DNA from: Croceimicrobium sp965228705
GTDB lineage: Bacteria > Bacteroidota > Bacteroidia > Flavobacteriales > Schleiferiaceae
Length of the DNA: 64,000 nucleotides
Direction: 5' to 3'
Assembly (NCBI RefSeq): GCF_965228705.1
Contig: NZ_OZ245832.1
Location: 3,348,001 to 3,412,000, forward strand
Below the pieces are notes generated by a model. It was not told the DNA's origin, did no database searches, and saw only the letters and a list, made by a program, of their open reading frames with translations. Of this stretch, positions 1 to 9,648 are shown piece after piece (position 1 is the stretch's first letter; every line of letters starts with the position of its first letter). The position numbers and the translations under genes were made by a program.

Positions 1-1593
1 CTGGGATCTACCGATTGGACTAAGGTTCTACACGATGGTGTATTTGTGAAGTCATCTGCTGTAGCCGAAGAAATGGCTGCTGACACTGAAATGGAAGAAG
101 GTGGAATTAGCATCGATGTTGCTGTTTCTGCTGCCGATGCCTTAGCTACTGCTAAAAAGGCTCCTTCCATGGAAATAAACTTTAGCCAGTTAACCGGTAT
201 GGGTGTGGGAACCATCGCTAATAACCCTTGGTTGTTAGAATTCCCTGATCCAATCAGCCGTGTATCCTGGGATAACTATTTAAGTGTAGCTGCTGCTGAT
301 GCGGCAGAACTAGGCTTAAAGAACTGGAACGAATCCAATGGTGCCTTAAACAGTTCAGTGGTAAACCTTCAGGTGGGTTCTAAAACCCTAGAGAATGTTC
401 CGGTATTCATTCAGCCAGGACAAACTATTGGTACTGCTTGTTTAGCCGTAGGCTTTGGTCGCGATGGCGCAGGTGAGGTGGCCGATAAAGTTGGGGTTAA
501 TGCTTTCCAATTGATGGGCATGGACCACAGCGCCGAAGTTAAAATTAGCCCGGTAGAAGGCGCAGAGCACAAGTTCGCTTGTATTCAGTTAGCGCATACT
601 ATGATGGGTCGTGATATCGTAAAAGAAGTAAGCTTAAATACTTTCTTGAACGAGCCTGCTCAAAACGGTCATGATGGCTGGAATGAGCCTCCAATCTTTA
701 ATACTTACAAAGGACCATTAGTTGGTGATGAAGTAAACCTCTGGGACGATTTCGATCATGAAACCGGCCACATGTGGAATATGTCTATCGACTTAAACCT
801 TTGTAATGGATGTGGCGCCTGTGTTATTGCTTGCCACTCTGAGAATAACGTTCCGGTTGTAGGTAAAGATGAGATGCGTAAGCACCGCGATATGCACTGG
901 TTGCGTATCGACCGCTATTACAGCTCCGATGTTACCAAGGAAAACGCAGATGAATTAGGTTACGAAGGAATTGGTCTTTTAGGTAAGGGTGCCACCGATA
1001 TGTATGCGGATATGGAAAAACCTTCTGAAAGCCCAGAAGTATTCTTCCAGCCTGTTATGTGTCAACACTGTAACCATGCCCCTTGTGAAACTGTATGTCC
1101 GGTTGCGGCTACTACTCACAGTTCGGAAGGTTTAAACCACATGACTTACAACCGTTGTATTGGTACACGTTACTGTGCCAACAACTGTCCTTATAAAGTA
1201 CGTCGCTTTAACTGGTTCCAGTACCATGACAATACCATGGGTATGTTCAAAGAGAACTACGCCATGAATGAAGACTTAGGTCGTATGGTATTAAACCCCG
1301 ATGTAACCGTGCGTTCTCGTGGTGTAATGGAAAAATGCTCTATGTGTATCCAACGTACTCAGTTGGGTAAACTGGAAGCTAAGAAACGCGGTGTAGCACT
1401 GAAAGATGGTGATGTTCAAACTGCCTGTCAGTCTGCCTGTGATACCGGTGCCATTGTATTCGGTGATGTAAACGATAAGAAGTCTAAGGTATTTAACCTG
1501 AAACAAGACAAACGGATGTATCACCTTCTGGGTTCTGTAGGAACACAGCCATCGGTATTCTATCAAGTTAAAGTACGTAACACAACAGCTTAA
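1..1593 (+). CDS. actB: Alternative complex III iron-sulfur subunit ActB (5' partial)
   Basis: The reading frame is open from base 1, so the gene begins before the window; the in-frame GTG at 46 is not a credible start. The 530 visible residues are the C-terminal half of ActB, the molybdopterin-oxidoreductase-like plus ferredoxin-like subunit of alternative complex III, which oxidises quinol and passes electrons to cytochrome c or an oxidase. Cysteine clusters for several Fe-S centres are visible: CNGCGACVIAC near 799-834, CQHCNHAPCETVCP near 1060-1100, CIGTRYCANNCP near 1156-1190, CSMC near 1336 and CQSAC near 1426. It is followed after 13 bases by actC, and the order B-C-D-E-F matches the family. 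Upstream actA should lie outside the window. Confidence 0.95.
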   Translation: MGSTDWTKVLHDGVFVKSSAVAEEMAADTEMEEGGISIDVAVSAADALATAKKAPSMEINFSQLTGMGVGTIANNPWLLEFPDPISRVSWDNYLSVAAADAAELGLKNWNESNGALNSSVVNLQVGSKTLENVPVFIQPGQTIGTACLAVGFGRDGAGEVADKVGVNAFQLMGMDHSAEVKISPVEGAEHKFACIQLAHTMMGRDIVKEVSLNTFLNEPAQNGHDGWNEPPIFNTYKGPLVGDEVNLWDDFDHETGHMWNMSIDLNLCNGCGACVIACHSENNVPVVGKDEMRKHRDMHWLRIDRYYSSDVTKENADELGYEGIGLLGKGATDMYADMEKPSESPEVFFQPVMCQHCNHAPCETVCPVAATTHSSEGLNHMTYNRCIGTRYCANNCPYKVRRFNWFQYHDNTMGMFKENYAMNEDLGRMVLNPDVTVRSRGVMEKCSMCIQRTQLGKLEAKKRGVALKDGDVQTACQSACDTGAIVFGDVNDKKSKVFNLKQDKRMYHLLGSVGTQPSVFYQVKVRNTTA

Positions 1594-1606
1594 TTTCGAG
1601 GAAAAC

Positions 1607-3007
1607 ATGCATTACGAAGCGCCAATACGCAAACCTCTTATTGAAGGCGACAAGTCCTACCACGACATTACGGTAGATGTAGTTCGTCCGGTAGAGTCTT
1701 CAGCGCCCAAATCCTGGTGGCTGGTATTTAGTTTAGCCCTCCTCGCTTTCCTTTGGGGAGTAGGATGTATCCTCTACACCATCGGTGTAGGTATCGGTAC
1801 CTGGGGTTTGAACAAAACCGTAGGTTGGGCCTGGGATATCACCAACTTCGTATGGTGGGTAGGTATCGGTCACGCCGGTACACTTATTTCCGCGGTACTG
1901 TTGTTATTCCGTCAAAAGTGGAGAATGTCCATCAACCGTTCTGCGGAAGCGATGACCATCTTCTCCGTAATTCAGGCGGCTTTATTCCCCGGTATTCACA
2001 TGGGTCGTATCTGGTTGGCCTATTTTGTGTTCCCAATTCCTAACCAATTCGGCTCCTTGTGGGTGAACTTTAACTCACCACTTCTTTGGGACGTATTTGC
2101 GATCTCTACTTATTTCTCGGTATCGGTAGTATTCTGGTATGTAGGTCTTATTCCTGACTTTGCCATGATTCGCGACCGTGCTGTGAAACCCGTACAGAAG
2201 CACATTTATAAGATCCTCAGCTTTGGATGGGGTGGTAAGGCTAAACATTGGCAACGTTTCGAGGAAGTATCCTTGGTACTGGCCGGCTTGGCAACTCCAC
2301 TGGTACTTTCGGTACACACCATTGTATCTATGGACTTTGCTACTTCGGTTATCCCCGGATGGCATACCACTATTTTCCCTCCATACTTCGTTGCCGGTGC
2401 GATCTTCTCAGGATTTGCCATGGTACAAACCCTCTTGATCATCGTGCGTAAGGTGTTTAAGATGGAGCAGTACATTACCATTCAGCATATCGAGATGATG
2501 AACATCGTAATTATGTTGACCGGTTCGATTGTAGGTATTGCCTATATCACCGAGCTTTTCATCGCATGGTATTCTGGAGTAGAGTACGAACAGTATGCTT
2601 TCTTAAACCGTGCAACCGGTCCTTACTGGTGGGCTTACTGGAGTATGATGACCTGTAACGTATTCTCTCCACAGTTTATGTGGATCAAGAAATTACGTAC
2701 CAGCTTAATGTTTACCTTCTTTATTTCGATTGTAGTAAACATCGGTATGTGGTTCGAGCGTTTCGTGATCATTGTAACTTCTTTGCACCGCGACTACTTA
2801 CCATCAAGCTGGAGTATGTTCTCTCCAACTTTCGTAGACATCGGAATCTTTATCGGTACTATCGGTTTCTTCTTCGTTCTGTTCCTTTTATATGCACGTA
2901 CCTTCCCGGTAATTGCTCAGGCCGAACTGAAGACCATTTTGAAATCATCTGGCGATAACTACAAGAAACTTCAAGAGAAACAAGAGCAAGAGCATGGCGA
3001 GCACTAA
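1607..3007 (+). CDS. actC: Alternative complex III membrane subunit ActC (NrfD-like)
   Basis: This 466-residue polytopic membrane protein belongs to the NrfD/PsrC family. In alternative complex III, ActC holds a quinol-binding site and contacts the ActB iron-sulfur subunit. About ten hydrophobic segments are visible, starting with one around residues 35-60, with a soluble basic and glutamine-rich C-terminus. It lies 13 bases after actB and its last 14 bases overlap the start of actD, which indicates co-transcription and probably translational coupling. Confidence 0.95.
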   Translation: MHYEAPIRKPLIEGDKSYHDITVDVVRPVESSAPKSWWLVFSLALLAFLWGVGCILYTIGVGIGTWGLNKTVGWAWDITNFVWWVGIGHAGTLISAVLLLFRQKWRMSINRSAEAMTIFSVIQAALFPGIHMGRIWLAYFVFPIPNQFGSLWVNFNSPLLWDVFAISTYFSVSVVFWYVGLIPDFAMIRDRAVKPVQKHIYKILSFGWGGKAKHWQRFEEVSLVLAGLATPLVLSVHTIVSMDFATSVIPGWHTTIFPPYFVAGAIFSGFAMVQTLLIIVRKVFKMEQYITIQHIEMMNIVIMLTGSIVGIAYITELFIAWYSGVEYEQYAFLNRATGPYWWAYWSMMTCNVFSPQFMWIKKLRTSLMFTFFISIVVNIGMWFERFVIIVTSLHRDYLPSSWSMFSPTFVDIGIFIGTIGFFFVLFLLYARTFPVIAQAELKTILKSSGDNYKKLQEKQEQEHGEH

Positions 3008-3539
3008 TCAAACAATAATCAATGCACTGTACGACGACGACGATGTGTTGTTGTCTGGTGTGAAGCAGGTTCGCGAGAAAGGTCTCGAGATCCAGGAAGT
3101 ATATTCTCCATTTCCGGTGCACGGATTGGACAAAGCGATGGGCTTAAAGGAAACCCGTATTGCCATTGCCGCATTTTTATACGGAACCTTAGGTTTAGCG
3201 ACTGCGATTTCTCTTACCTATGGAATGATGATCGTAGACTGGCCTTTAAACATTGGTGGTAAACCAAGTTTCAGCTGGGGTGAGAACATGCCTGCCTTTG
3301 TGCCTATCATGTTCGAATTAACGGTGTTCTTTGCCGCTCACTTAATGGTATGGACATTCTTTTTCCGCAACAAGATTTATCCAGGCGCCAAAGCGCAGAA
3401 CCCAGATCCTCGCACAACCGACGACAAGTTTTTAATGGAAGTGGTAGCTGGTGGCGACCACAGCAATGAAGATATTATGGCCCTGTTGAAAGATACAGGA
3501 GCTATTGAAGTAAGTGTAAATTCCGCTGAGCATGCTTAA
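2994..3539 (+). CDS. actD: Alternative complex III subunit ActD (DUF3341)
   Basis: This 181-residue protein matches the DUF3341 pattern of ActD. A soluble N-terminal region contains the segment YSPFPVHGLDKAMG typical of the family. Two transmembrane helices follow, roughly residues 55-77 and 100-123. ActD is a small membrane subunit of alternative complex III with no known cofactor. The start overlaps actC by 14 bases and the end overlaps actE by 8 bases. The acidic C-terminal tail is soluble. Confidence 0.93.
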   Translation: MASTNQTIINALYDDDDVLLSGVKQVREKGLEIQEVYSPFPVHGLDKAMGLKETRIAIAAFLYGTLGLATAISLTYGMMIVDWPLNIGGKPSFSWGENMPAFVPIMFELTVFFAAHLMVWTFFFRNKIYPGAKAQNPDPRTTDDKFLMEVVAGGDHSNEDIMALLKDTGAIEVSVNSAEHA

Positions 3540-4176
3540 AAAAGGTACTATCAATAAATTGTTCGCTTTTGGAGTAGCCGGTTTAATGCTGGTTGCTTGT
3601 AAGCAAGAAGAAAACCATCGCGGTTGGCAGTATATGCCCGATATGTATGATGGTCCTGCTTTGGAAGCCTATTCTCCTACCGATCTTTTCAGTGACAGTA
3701 CTTCTGCACGTAAACCGGTAGAGGGTACAATTCCGCGTGGATTTATGAGCTATGAGCATTACAGTGCTGATGCTGCTGGTTACGATTCCGCGAAAGCCAA
3801 TATGAATTTACCTGCTGGCTTTGTAGCCGATGAGCAAAGCATGGCTGAAGCCAAAGAACTCTATACCATCTTCTGCGCCCACTGCCACGGTGATAAAGGC
3901 GACGGTCAAGGGGTATTGGTGAAGAATGAGAAATTCTTAGGAGTACCTAACTATGCGGATCGTGATATCAATTATGGATCGATCTTCCATGTTATTACCT
4001 ATGGAAAAGGAGTGATGGGATCCCATGCTTCTCAGGTAACTCCGGAAGAACGTTGGAAATTGGCCCTGTATGTAATGGAACTCAAGGAGGCAATGGCTGC
4101 ACCAGCCAAGGAAGAAGCCCCTGCAGAGGAAGATGCTACTACCGCAGTAGCTGAAGAAGAATCATCAGAAAGCTGA
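3532..4176 (+). CDS. actE: Alternative complex III monohaem cytochrome c lipoprotein ActE
   Basis: The 214-residue protein begins with a lipoprotein signal ending in LVAC (Cys about residue 23), so it should be anchored to the membrane facing the periplasm. One haem c site, CAHCH, is followed by GDKGDGQG as in class I cytochromes. A methionine in the later GVMGSH segment is the likely sixth haem ligand. ActE carries electrons from the complex towards an oxidase, consistent with coxB and coxA downstream. The C-terminal 25 residues form an Ala/Glu-rich acidic tail. Confidence 0.93.
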   Translation: MLKKGTINKLFAFGVAGLMLVACKQEENHRGWQYMPDMYDGPALEAYSPTDLFSDSTSARKPVEGTIPRGFMSYEHYSADAAGYDSAKANMNLPAGFVADEQSMAEAKELYTIFCAHCHGDKGDGQGVLVKNEKFLGVPNYADRDINYGSIFHVITYGKGVMGSHASQVTPEERWKLALYVMELKEAMAAPAKEEAPAEEDATTAVAEEESSES

Positions 4177-4212
4177 TAAACGAAGCATTAACAATCTTTA
4201 ACGACCGCAGAG

Positions 4213-5682
4213 ATGTTTGAATTTTCAAGCCGACTAAAAACCATTTCTTACGTACTGATCTTGATCGGTGCGCTTTCCGTAGGCTTCAGCTTTCTGGCTG
4301 GCGGAGGTCATCATGAAGATGAGCACGGAGAACACGCAACGATGCACGATGAGCATGCTGATCATTCCGATCATGCTGAGCATACGGATCACGCTAGCCA
4401 TGATTCCCATGGTGAAGAAGCACATCACGAGACAGCCATACATCCCGCTTTAGTGCATGATGATATGCCGGAAACCAGCGACTTTAGCTATCATAAAGCT
4501 GCTTCTCGCGCCATCCCGGAAAACAACCATTTTTATACTTCACCCGAGCATCATGATGCTGAGCATATTCATCATCAACTTGAAAACAAGCCTTGGTCTA
4601 ACCTTTTAGTAAACAGCTTTTGGGCTTTAGCTTTAGGATTAGGAGCCTTGTTCTTTATGGCAGTGCAATATGCTGCTCAAGTAGGTTGGTCAGCGGTGAT
4701 CCTTCGTATCTTAGAAGCTATGTCTAGCTTTATTTGGGTACCCGGTTTGGTGATCTTAATCATCATCCTTACCGGATGGTTCCATATCGGTGGAAACCAT
4801 GTATATCACTGGATGGCTGAAGGAATTATGAATCCTGAAAGTCCTAATTACGATGCGCTGATTGCAGGTAAAGAAGGATACTTAAATGGTGCTTTCTTCA
4901 CCCTGAGAGCTTTGATCTATTTAGGTGGCTGGATTGGTGCCGCTTATATGTTGCGTAAGATGAGCTTACGTTTCGAGCAAGCTGGTGTAGACTACGCCAA
5001 AAACTGGGCTAAGATGCGTAACCTGGGTGCCGGATTCCTGGTATTCTTTGCGGTTACTTCTTCTACCAGTGCTTGGGACTGGATCATGAGTATCGATACT
5101 CACTGGTTTAGTACACTGTTTGGATGGTACGTATTTGCAACTATGTTCGTGTCTGCACTTACTGCCTTAATGATGATCGTGTTGTACTTGAAAGGCAAAG
5201 GTTACTTAGCTGAAGTTAACCAAAGCCACATCCACGATATTGCCAAGTTTATGTTTGCCTTCTCCATTTTCTGGACTTACCTCTGGTTCTCTCAGTTTAT
5301 GTTGATTTGGTACTCTAATATCCCTGAAGAAGTAACTTATTACATGGCTCGCTTTGGTGAGTACAAAGGATTGTTCTTTACCATGTTGGTGCTTAACTTC
5401 TTGTTCCCAATCTTAGTATTGATGAGCCGTGATGCCAAGCGTAACAAAGGATTTATCTTCACCGCTGGTGTGGTAATTCTCTTCGGTCACTGGATGGACA
5501 TCTTTATTATGATTATGCCAGGATCGGTTGGTAACAACTGGACTTTGGGTCTGGTACAAATTGGTACCATGCTCGGATTTGTTGGTCTGTTTATTAATGT
5601 GGTTTTCCGCGCCTTGAGCAAAGCTCCTTTGATGGCCAAGAATCACCCAATGTATGTGGAGAGTACCCATTTCCATCAATAA
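4213..5682 (+). CDS. actF: Alternative complex III membrane subunit ActF with His-rich segment
   Basis: This 489-residue integral membrane protein is ActF, the second large quinol-interacting subunit related to ActC/NrfD. The first transmembrane helix (about residues 10-30) is followed by a strongly histidine-rich segment, residues 33-77, with 15 histidines. Eight of these (45 to 66) are spaced exactly three residues apart. Further helices begin near residue 130. The histidine segment could bind copper or zinc, which is inference. The gene sits between actE and coxB in an uninterrupted operon. Confidence 0.93.
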   Translation: MFEFSSRLKTISYVLILIGALSVGFSFLAGGGHHEDEHGEHATMHDEHADHSDHAEHTDHASHDSHGEEAHHETAIHPALVHDDMPETSDFSYHKAASRAIPENNHFYTSPEHHDAEHIHHQLENKPWSNLLVNSFWALALGLGALFFMAVQYAAQVGWSAVILRILEAMSSFIWVPGLVILIIILTGWFHIGGNHVYHWMAEGIMNPESPNYDALIAGKEGYLNGAFFTLRALIYLGGWIGAAYMLRKMSLRFEQAGVDYAKNWAKMRNLGAGFLVFFAVTSSTSAWDWIMSIDTHWFSTLFGWYVFATMFVSALTALMMIVLYLKGKGYLAEVNQSHIHDIAKFMFAFSIFWTYLWFSQFMLIWYSNIPEEVTYYMARFGEYKGLFFTMLVLNFLFPILVLMSRDAKRNKGFIFTAGVVILFGHWMDIFIMIMPGSVGNNWTLGLVQIGTMLGFVGLFINVVFRALSKAPLMAKNHPMYVESTHFHQ

Positions 5683-5706
5683 TTAGAAAAGAAACACTAG
5701 TAATAC

Positions 5707-6735
5707 ATGGAGACTTTATTAGTAATCGTAGTAGCACTCCTGGCGGTTGCCGCCCTCACGCAGGCTGTTCGGATTTTTGAGATATCTTCTCAAATCAAAG
5801 GAACCGACACTGATGTAAAGGTTGACGATCGTGATAACAACACCCAGGGTTGGTTAATGATTTTATTCCTCGTGTTCTTCTTTGGCGCCTTTGCCTGGAT
5901 GGTCAATGAGTATATGGATGTGACTTTACCGGTTGCAGCTTCTGAACATGGAGCGGATATAGACAACCTTTGGGATATCTCAATGGGCGTTATTCTGGCT
6001 GCATTCCTGGTGACCCAGCCTTTATTATTTGGATTTGCTTTTATGTTCCGTGGTCGTAAAAATCGCAAAGCGACTTATATGGAGCATAATAACCGTTTGG
6101 AGTTATTCTGGACTGGTGTTCCAGCGGTAGTTTTAGCCGGTTTGATCTTATACGGATTAACTACCTGGAGCAATGTGATGAACCCCGAAAATACCGAAGA
6201 GCCAATGGTAGTGGAAATCTACGCCAAGCAATTCGGATGGCAAGCCCGTTATGCGGGAAGCGATAATGAATTGGGTTATGCCAATGTACGCTTAATCGAG
6301 GGTGTAAACACATTAGGTGTTGATCCTAGTGATGAACATTCAGCAAATGATATTATCACCAATGAATTACACCTTCCTAAAGATCGTCCGGTAATTTTAA
6401 AGTTCCGCTCACAGGATGTAATTCACTCGGCTTATTTACCTCATTTCCGTGTGCAAATGAACTGTGTACCAGGTACTCGTACTCAATTCCAGTTTACCCC
6501 TACCATTACTACTGCAGAAATGCGTAGCAAACCAGAAATGATTAAAAAGGTAAAGCGTGTAAATGCTTTGCGTGCTGAGCGTGGCGAAGACCCTTGGGAA
6601 TTCGATTACGTATTGCTGTGTAACAAGATTTGTGGTGCGGCGCACTACAATATGCAGTTAAAGGTTGTGGTTGAAGAAGAAGGAGCCTTCAACGATTGGA
6701 TGAAGCAGCAGCAGACCTTTGCTGAAATGTTGTAA
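5707..6735 (+). CDS. coxB: Cytochrome c oxidase subunit II (CuA)
   Basis: This 342-residue oxidase subunit II receives electrons from cytochrome c at the binuclear CuA centre. Three hydrophobic segments near residues 3-22, 48-66 and 92-115 are followed by one near 135-155, so there is more membrane anchor than the usual two helices. The cupredoxin domain has the ligand His in DVIHSAYLPHF and the CuA loop CNKICGAAHYNM. The glutamate usual in the CxExC loop is Lys here. About 30 charged residues are inserted just before the CuA loop. It lies 24 bases after actF and 45 before coxA. Confidence 0.95.
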   Translation: METLLVIVVALLAVAALTQAVRIFEISSQIKGTDTDVKVDDRDNNTQGWLMILFLVFFFGAFAWMVNEYMDVTLPVAASEHGADIDNLWDISMGVILAAFLVTQPLLFGFAFMFRGRKNRKATYMEHNNRLELFWTGVPAVVLAGLILYGLTTWSNVMNPENTEEPMVVEIYAKQFGWQARYAGSDNELGYANVRLIEGVNTLGVDPSDEHSANDIITNELHLPKDRPVILKFRSQDVIHSAYLPHFRVQMNCVPGTRTQFQFTPTITTAEMRSKPEMIKKVKRVNALRAERGEDPWEFDYVLLCNKICGAAHYNMQLKVVVEEEGAFNDWMKQQQTFAEML

Positions 6736-6780
6736 GAATTAGCTAGGAAAGTATTAAAGGACTGAAACCGAAAGAAGCAA

Positions 6781-8541
6781 ATGGAATCACACGAACACCA
6801 CAAGGAAACTTTCATCACGAAATATATTTTTAGTACGGATCATAAAATGATCGCCAAGCAATTCCTGATCACCGGTATGATCATGGGTATTGTTGGTGTG
6901 GGAATGTCCCTTTTGTTCCGTTTACAATTAGCTTGGCCTGATCATGAATGGCCTATCCTTGATGCCCTTTTAGGAAAATGGGCTGAAGACGGAGTAATGA
7001 CTCCCGATATTTACCTAGCCTTGGTTACCATCCATGGTACTATCATGGTATTCTTTGTATTAACCGCTGGTCTTAGTGGTACCTTCTCCAACCTGTTGAT
7101 TCCATTGCAGATTGGTGCCCGTGATATGGCTTCAGGTTTCATCAACATGTTGTCATACTGGTTCTTCTTTGCCTCTTCAGTGGTAATGATTAGCTCTCTC
7201 TTCGTAGAGAACGGACCAGCTTCTGCAGGATGGACCATTTATCCACCATTAAGTGCCTTGCCACAAGCGATTCCAGGTTCCGGTACCGGTATGACTTTAT
7301 GGTTGGTTTCCATGTCTCTGTTCATCGTGTCTTCTTTGTTAGGTGCCTTGAACTACATCGTAACCGTTTTAAACTTACGTACCAAAGGAATGAGCATGAC
7401 TCGTCTTCCTTTGACCATTTGGGCCTTCTTTGTAACCGCTATCTTGGGTGTGCTTTCATTCCCGGTTCTGTTCTCAGCAGCTTTATTATTAATCTTCGAC
7501 CGTAGCTTCGGAACCAGTTTCTACCTTTCTGATATTATGGTAGCTGGAGAGCTGTTAACCAATCAGGGTGGTAGTCCAATCTTATACCAACACTTGTTCT
7601 GGTTCTTAGGTCACCCTGAGGTATACATTATTCTTCTACCAGCATTAGGTATTAGTTCGGAAGTTATCTCAACCAATGCCCGTAAGCCGATTTTCGGTTA
7701 CCGTGCGATGGTAGGTTCGATTTTAGCAATTGCCTTCTTGAGCTTTATCGTGTGGGGTCACCATATGTTCGTTACCGGTATGAATCCATTCTTAGGTTCG
7801 GTGTTTACTTTCACCACCCTCTTAATTGCGATTCCATCGGCGGTAAAAGCCTTTAACTACATCACTACTTTATGGAAAGGTAATTTACAGTTTACTCCTG
7901 CCATGATGTTCTCTATCGGCCTGGTGTCTACCTTCATCACCGGTGGTGTAACTGGTTTGATCTTGGGTGATAGTGCCCTGGATATTAACGTTCACGATAC
8001 CTATTTCGTAGTAGCTCACTTCCACATTGTAATGGGTCTTTCAGCGATCTTCGGATTATTTGCCGGGGTATATCACTGGTTCCCCAAACTCTTTGGTCGT
8101 AGAATGAATAAGAACTTGGGCTATGTGCACTTCTGGGTAACCTTTATCTGTGCTTATGGTGTATTCTTCCCAATGCACTTCTTAGGTATGGCTGGTTTAC
8201 CCCGTCGTTACTATACCAATACCAACTTCCCAATGTTTGATGATCTTGCCGATATCAACGTGGTAGTATCTTACTTTGCTATCATAGGTGGTATTGCTCA
8301 GGTGATCTTCATCTACAACTTCTTCTATAGTGCCTTGCGCGGTAAGAAATCTTCTCAGAACCCATGGCGTTCGAATACCTTGGAGTGGACTACTCCGGTA
8401 GAGCATGTGCATGGTAACTGGCCTGGAGAAATTCCAGAAGTACACCGTTGGCCTTATGATTACTCTAAGCCTGGTGCCGATGAGGATTTCATCCCTCAAA
8501 TTGTCCCTATGACAGATGAGGAGATGGCTACTAGTCACTAG
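6781..8541 (+). CDS. coxA: Cytochrome c oxidase subunit I (haem-copper oxidase, A1 type)
   Basis: This 586-residue catalytic subunit reduces oxygen to water and pumps protons. The motif GHPEVYI contains the CuB histidine, the cross-linked tyrosine and the D-channel glutamate of A1-type oxidases. HDTYFVVAHFH carries the haem a3 and haem a axial histidines. ARDMA near residue 115 matches the entrance of the D channel. About twelve transmembrane helices are visible. It is the last gene of the act-cox operon and is followed by a hairpin terminator. Subunits III and IV are encoded at 31.6-33.6 kb. Confidence 0.97.
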   Translation: MESHEHHKETFITKYIFSTDHKMIAKQFLITGMIMGIVGVGMSLLFRLQLAWPDHEWPILDALLGKWAEDGVMTPDIYLALVTIHGTIMVFFVLTAGLSGTFSNLLIPLQIGARDMASGFINMLSYWFFFASSVVMISSLFVENGPASAGWTIYPPLSALPQAIPGSGTGMTLWLVSMSLFIVSSLLGALNYIVTVLNLRTKGMSMTRLPLTIWAFFVTAILGVLSFPVLFSAALLLIFDRSFGTSFYLSDIMVAGELLTNQGGSPILYQHLFWFLGHPEVYIILLPALGISSEVISTNARKPIFGYRAMVGSILAIAFLSFIVWGHHMFVTGMNPFLGSVFTFTTLLIAIPSAVKAFNYITTLWKGNLQFTPAMMFSIGLVSTFITGGVTGLILGDSALDINVHDTYFVVAHFHIVMGLSAIFGLFAGVYHWFPKLFGRRMNKNLGYVHFWVTFICAYGVFFPMHFLGMAGLPRRYYTNTNFPMFDDLADINVVVSYFAIIGGIAQVIFIYNFFYSALRGKKSSQNPWRSNTLEWTTPVEHVHGNWPGEIPEVHRWPYDYSKPGADEDFIPQIVPMTDEEMATSH

Positions 8542-8565
8542 TATTTTAGCAAATAGATATTTGAG

Positions 8566-8599
8566 AAGTCCCGGCCTTAGGTTGGGACTTTTTATTTTA
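8566..8599 (+). terminator. Rho-independent terminator after coxA
   Basis: A 7-bp perfect stem, AAGTCCC (8566-8572) and GGGACTT (8584-8590), is followed by a T-rich run. It lies 25 bases after the coxA stop and overlaps the promoter elements of ruvB. Confidence 0.85.
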
Positions 8600-8609
8600 G
8601 ATAACTTTG
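8582..8609 (+). promoter_or_regulatory. Bacteroidetes-type promoter for ruvB
   Basis: TTG at 8582-8584 and TAACTTTG at 8602-8609 are separated by 17 bases and match the Bacteroidetes TTG / TAnnTTTG consensus. The ATG of ruvB begins at 8623, giving a very short leader. Confidence 0.65.
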
Positions 8610-8622
8610 CTCAAACAGCTAT

Positions 8623-9648
8623 ATGACGCGTTTTTTAGACGGAGAAGAGGAATTGGAAGATGGCCAACAGGATTTCGAACAGAAGCTTCGGCCTCTAAGT
8701 TTCGATGATTTTGCCGGACAGGACAAAGTGTTGGAGAACCTCCGCATTTTCGTGGCCGCTGCGAATCAAAGGGAGGAAGCCTTGGATCATGTACTCTTGC
8801 ATGGACCTCCCGGCTTAGGAAAGACTACCCTGGCTCATATTATTGCCAATGAATTGGGATCGGGTCTTAAGCTAAGTTCTGGACCGGTGATCGATAAACC
8901 AGGCGAATTAGCGGGTCTCCTCACCAATCTGGAAGAACGTGATGTGCTTTTCATTGATGAGATTCACCGACTCAGTCCGGTGGTGGAAGAATATCTCTAC
9001 TCTGCCATGGAGGATTATCGGATCGATATCATGATCGATAGTGGTCCGGCCGCCCGCAGTGTGCAAATTAATCTCAATCAGTTTACCTTAATTGGCGCCA
9101 CTACTCGCAGTGGATTGCTTACCGCTCCCTTAAGGGCTCGATTCGGAATCAACAGTCGTTTGCAATATTATTCGGTTGAATTACTTTCCAACATCGTAGA
9201 GCGGTCGGCGCATATTCTCAAAGTTCCAATCGATGCTAATGCTGCGGTGGAAATAGCAAGACGTAGTCGGGGAACACCACGTATTGCGAATGCACTGTTG
9301 CGACGCATGCGGGATTTTGCTCAGGTAAAGGGCAATGGAACCATCAGTTTGGAAATTGCTCAATATGGCTTGGAGGCCTTGCATGTGGATACCTATGGTT
9401 TGGATGAAATGGACCATAAAATACTCCTCTGTATTATCGATAAGTTTAAGGGCGGTCCGGTAGGATTAAATACGGTCGCAACCGCCGTAGGGGAACAGGC
9501 CGGAACCTTGGAAGAAGTGTACGAGCCGTATCTCATTCAACAAGGCTTTATGGTACGTACCCAAAGAGGAAGGATGGTGACGGAAAAGGCTTATAAGCAT
9601 CTCGATAAGAAAGATCCAAATCTCCAAAACGGTTTATTTGACCTCTAA
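8623..9648 (+). CDS. ruvB: Holliday junction branch migration helicase RuvB
   Basis: This 341-residue AAA+ ATPase drives branch migration of Holliday junctions with RuvA during recombination and repair. Walker A is GPPGLGKTT, Walker B is DEIH, and the sensor region ATTRSGLLTAPLRARFG is present, with the winged-helix C-terminal domain complete. The length is typical. It has its own promoter and its end overlaps queG by 11 bases. Its partner ruvA lies 10 kb downstream (19464-20042). Confidence 0.97.
   Translation: MTRFLDGEEELEDGQQDFEQKLRPLSFDDFAGQDKVLENLRIFVAAANQREEALDHVLLHGPPGLGKTTLAHIIANELGSGLKLSSGPVIDKPGELAGLLTNLEERDVLFIDEIHRLSPVVEEYLYSAMEDYRIDIMIDSGPAARSVQINLNQFTLIGATTRSGLLTAPLRARFGINSRLQYYSVELLSNIVERSAHILKVPIDANAAVEIARRSRGTPRIANALLRRMRDFAQVKGNGTISLEIAQYGLEALHVDTYGLDEMDHKILLCIIDKFKGGPVGLNTVATAVGEQAGTLEEVYEPYLIQQGFMVRTQRGRMVTEKAYKHLDKKDPNLQNGLFDL

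Noticed and set aside
46..48. GTG start for ActB inside the window
   Set aside because: The frame is open from base 1 with sequence that fits ActB, so the true start is upstream.
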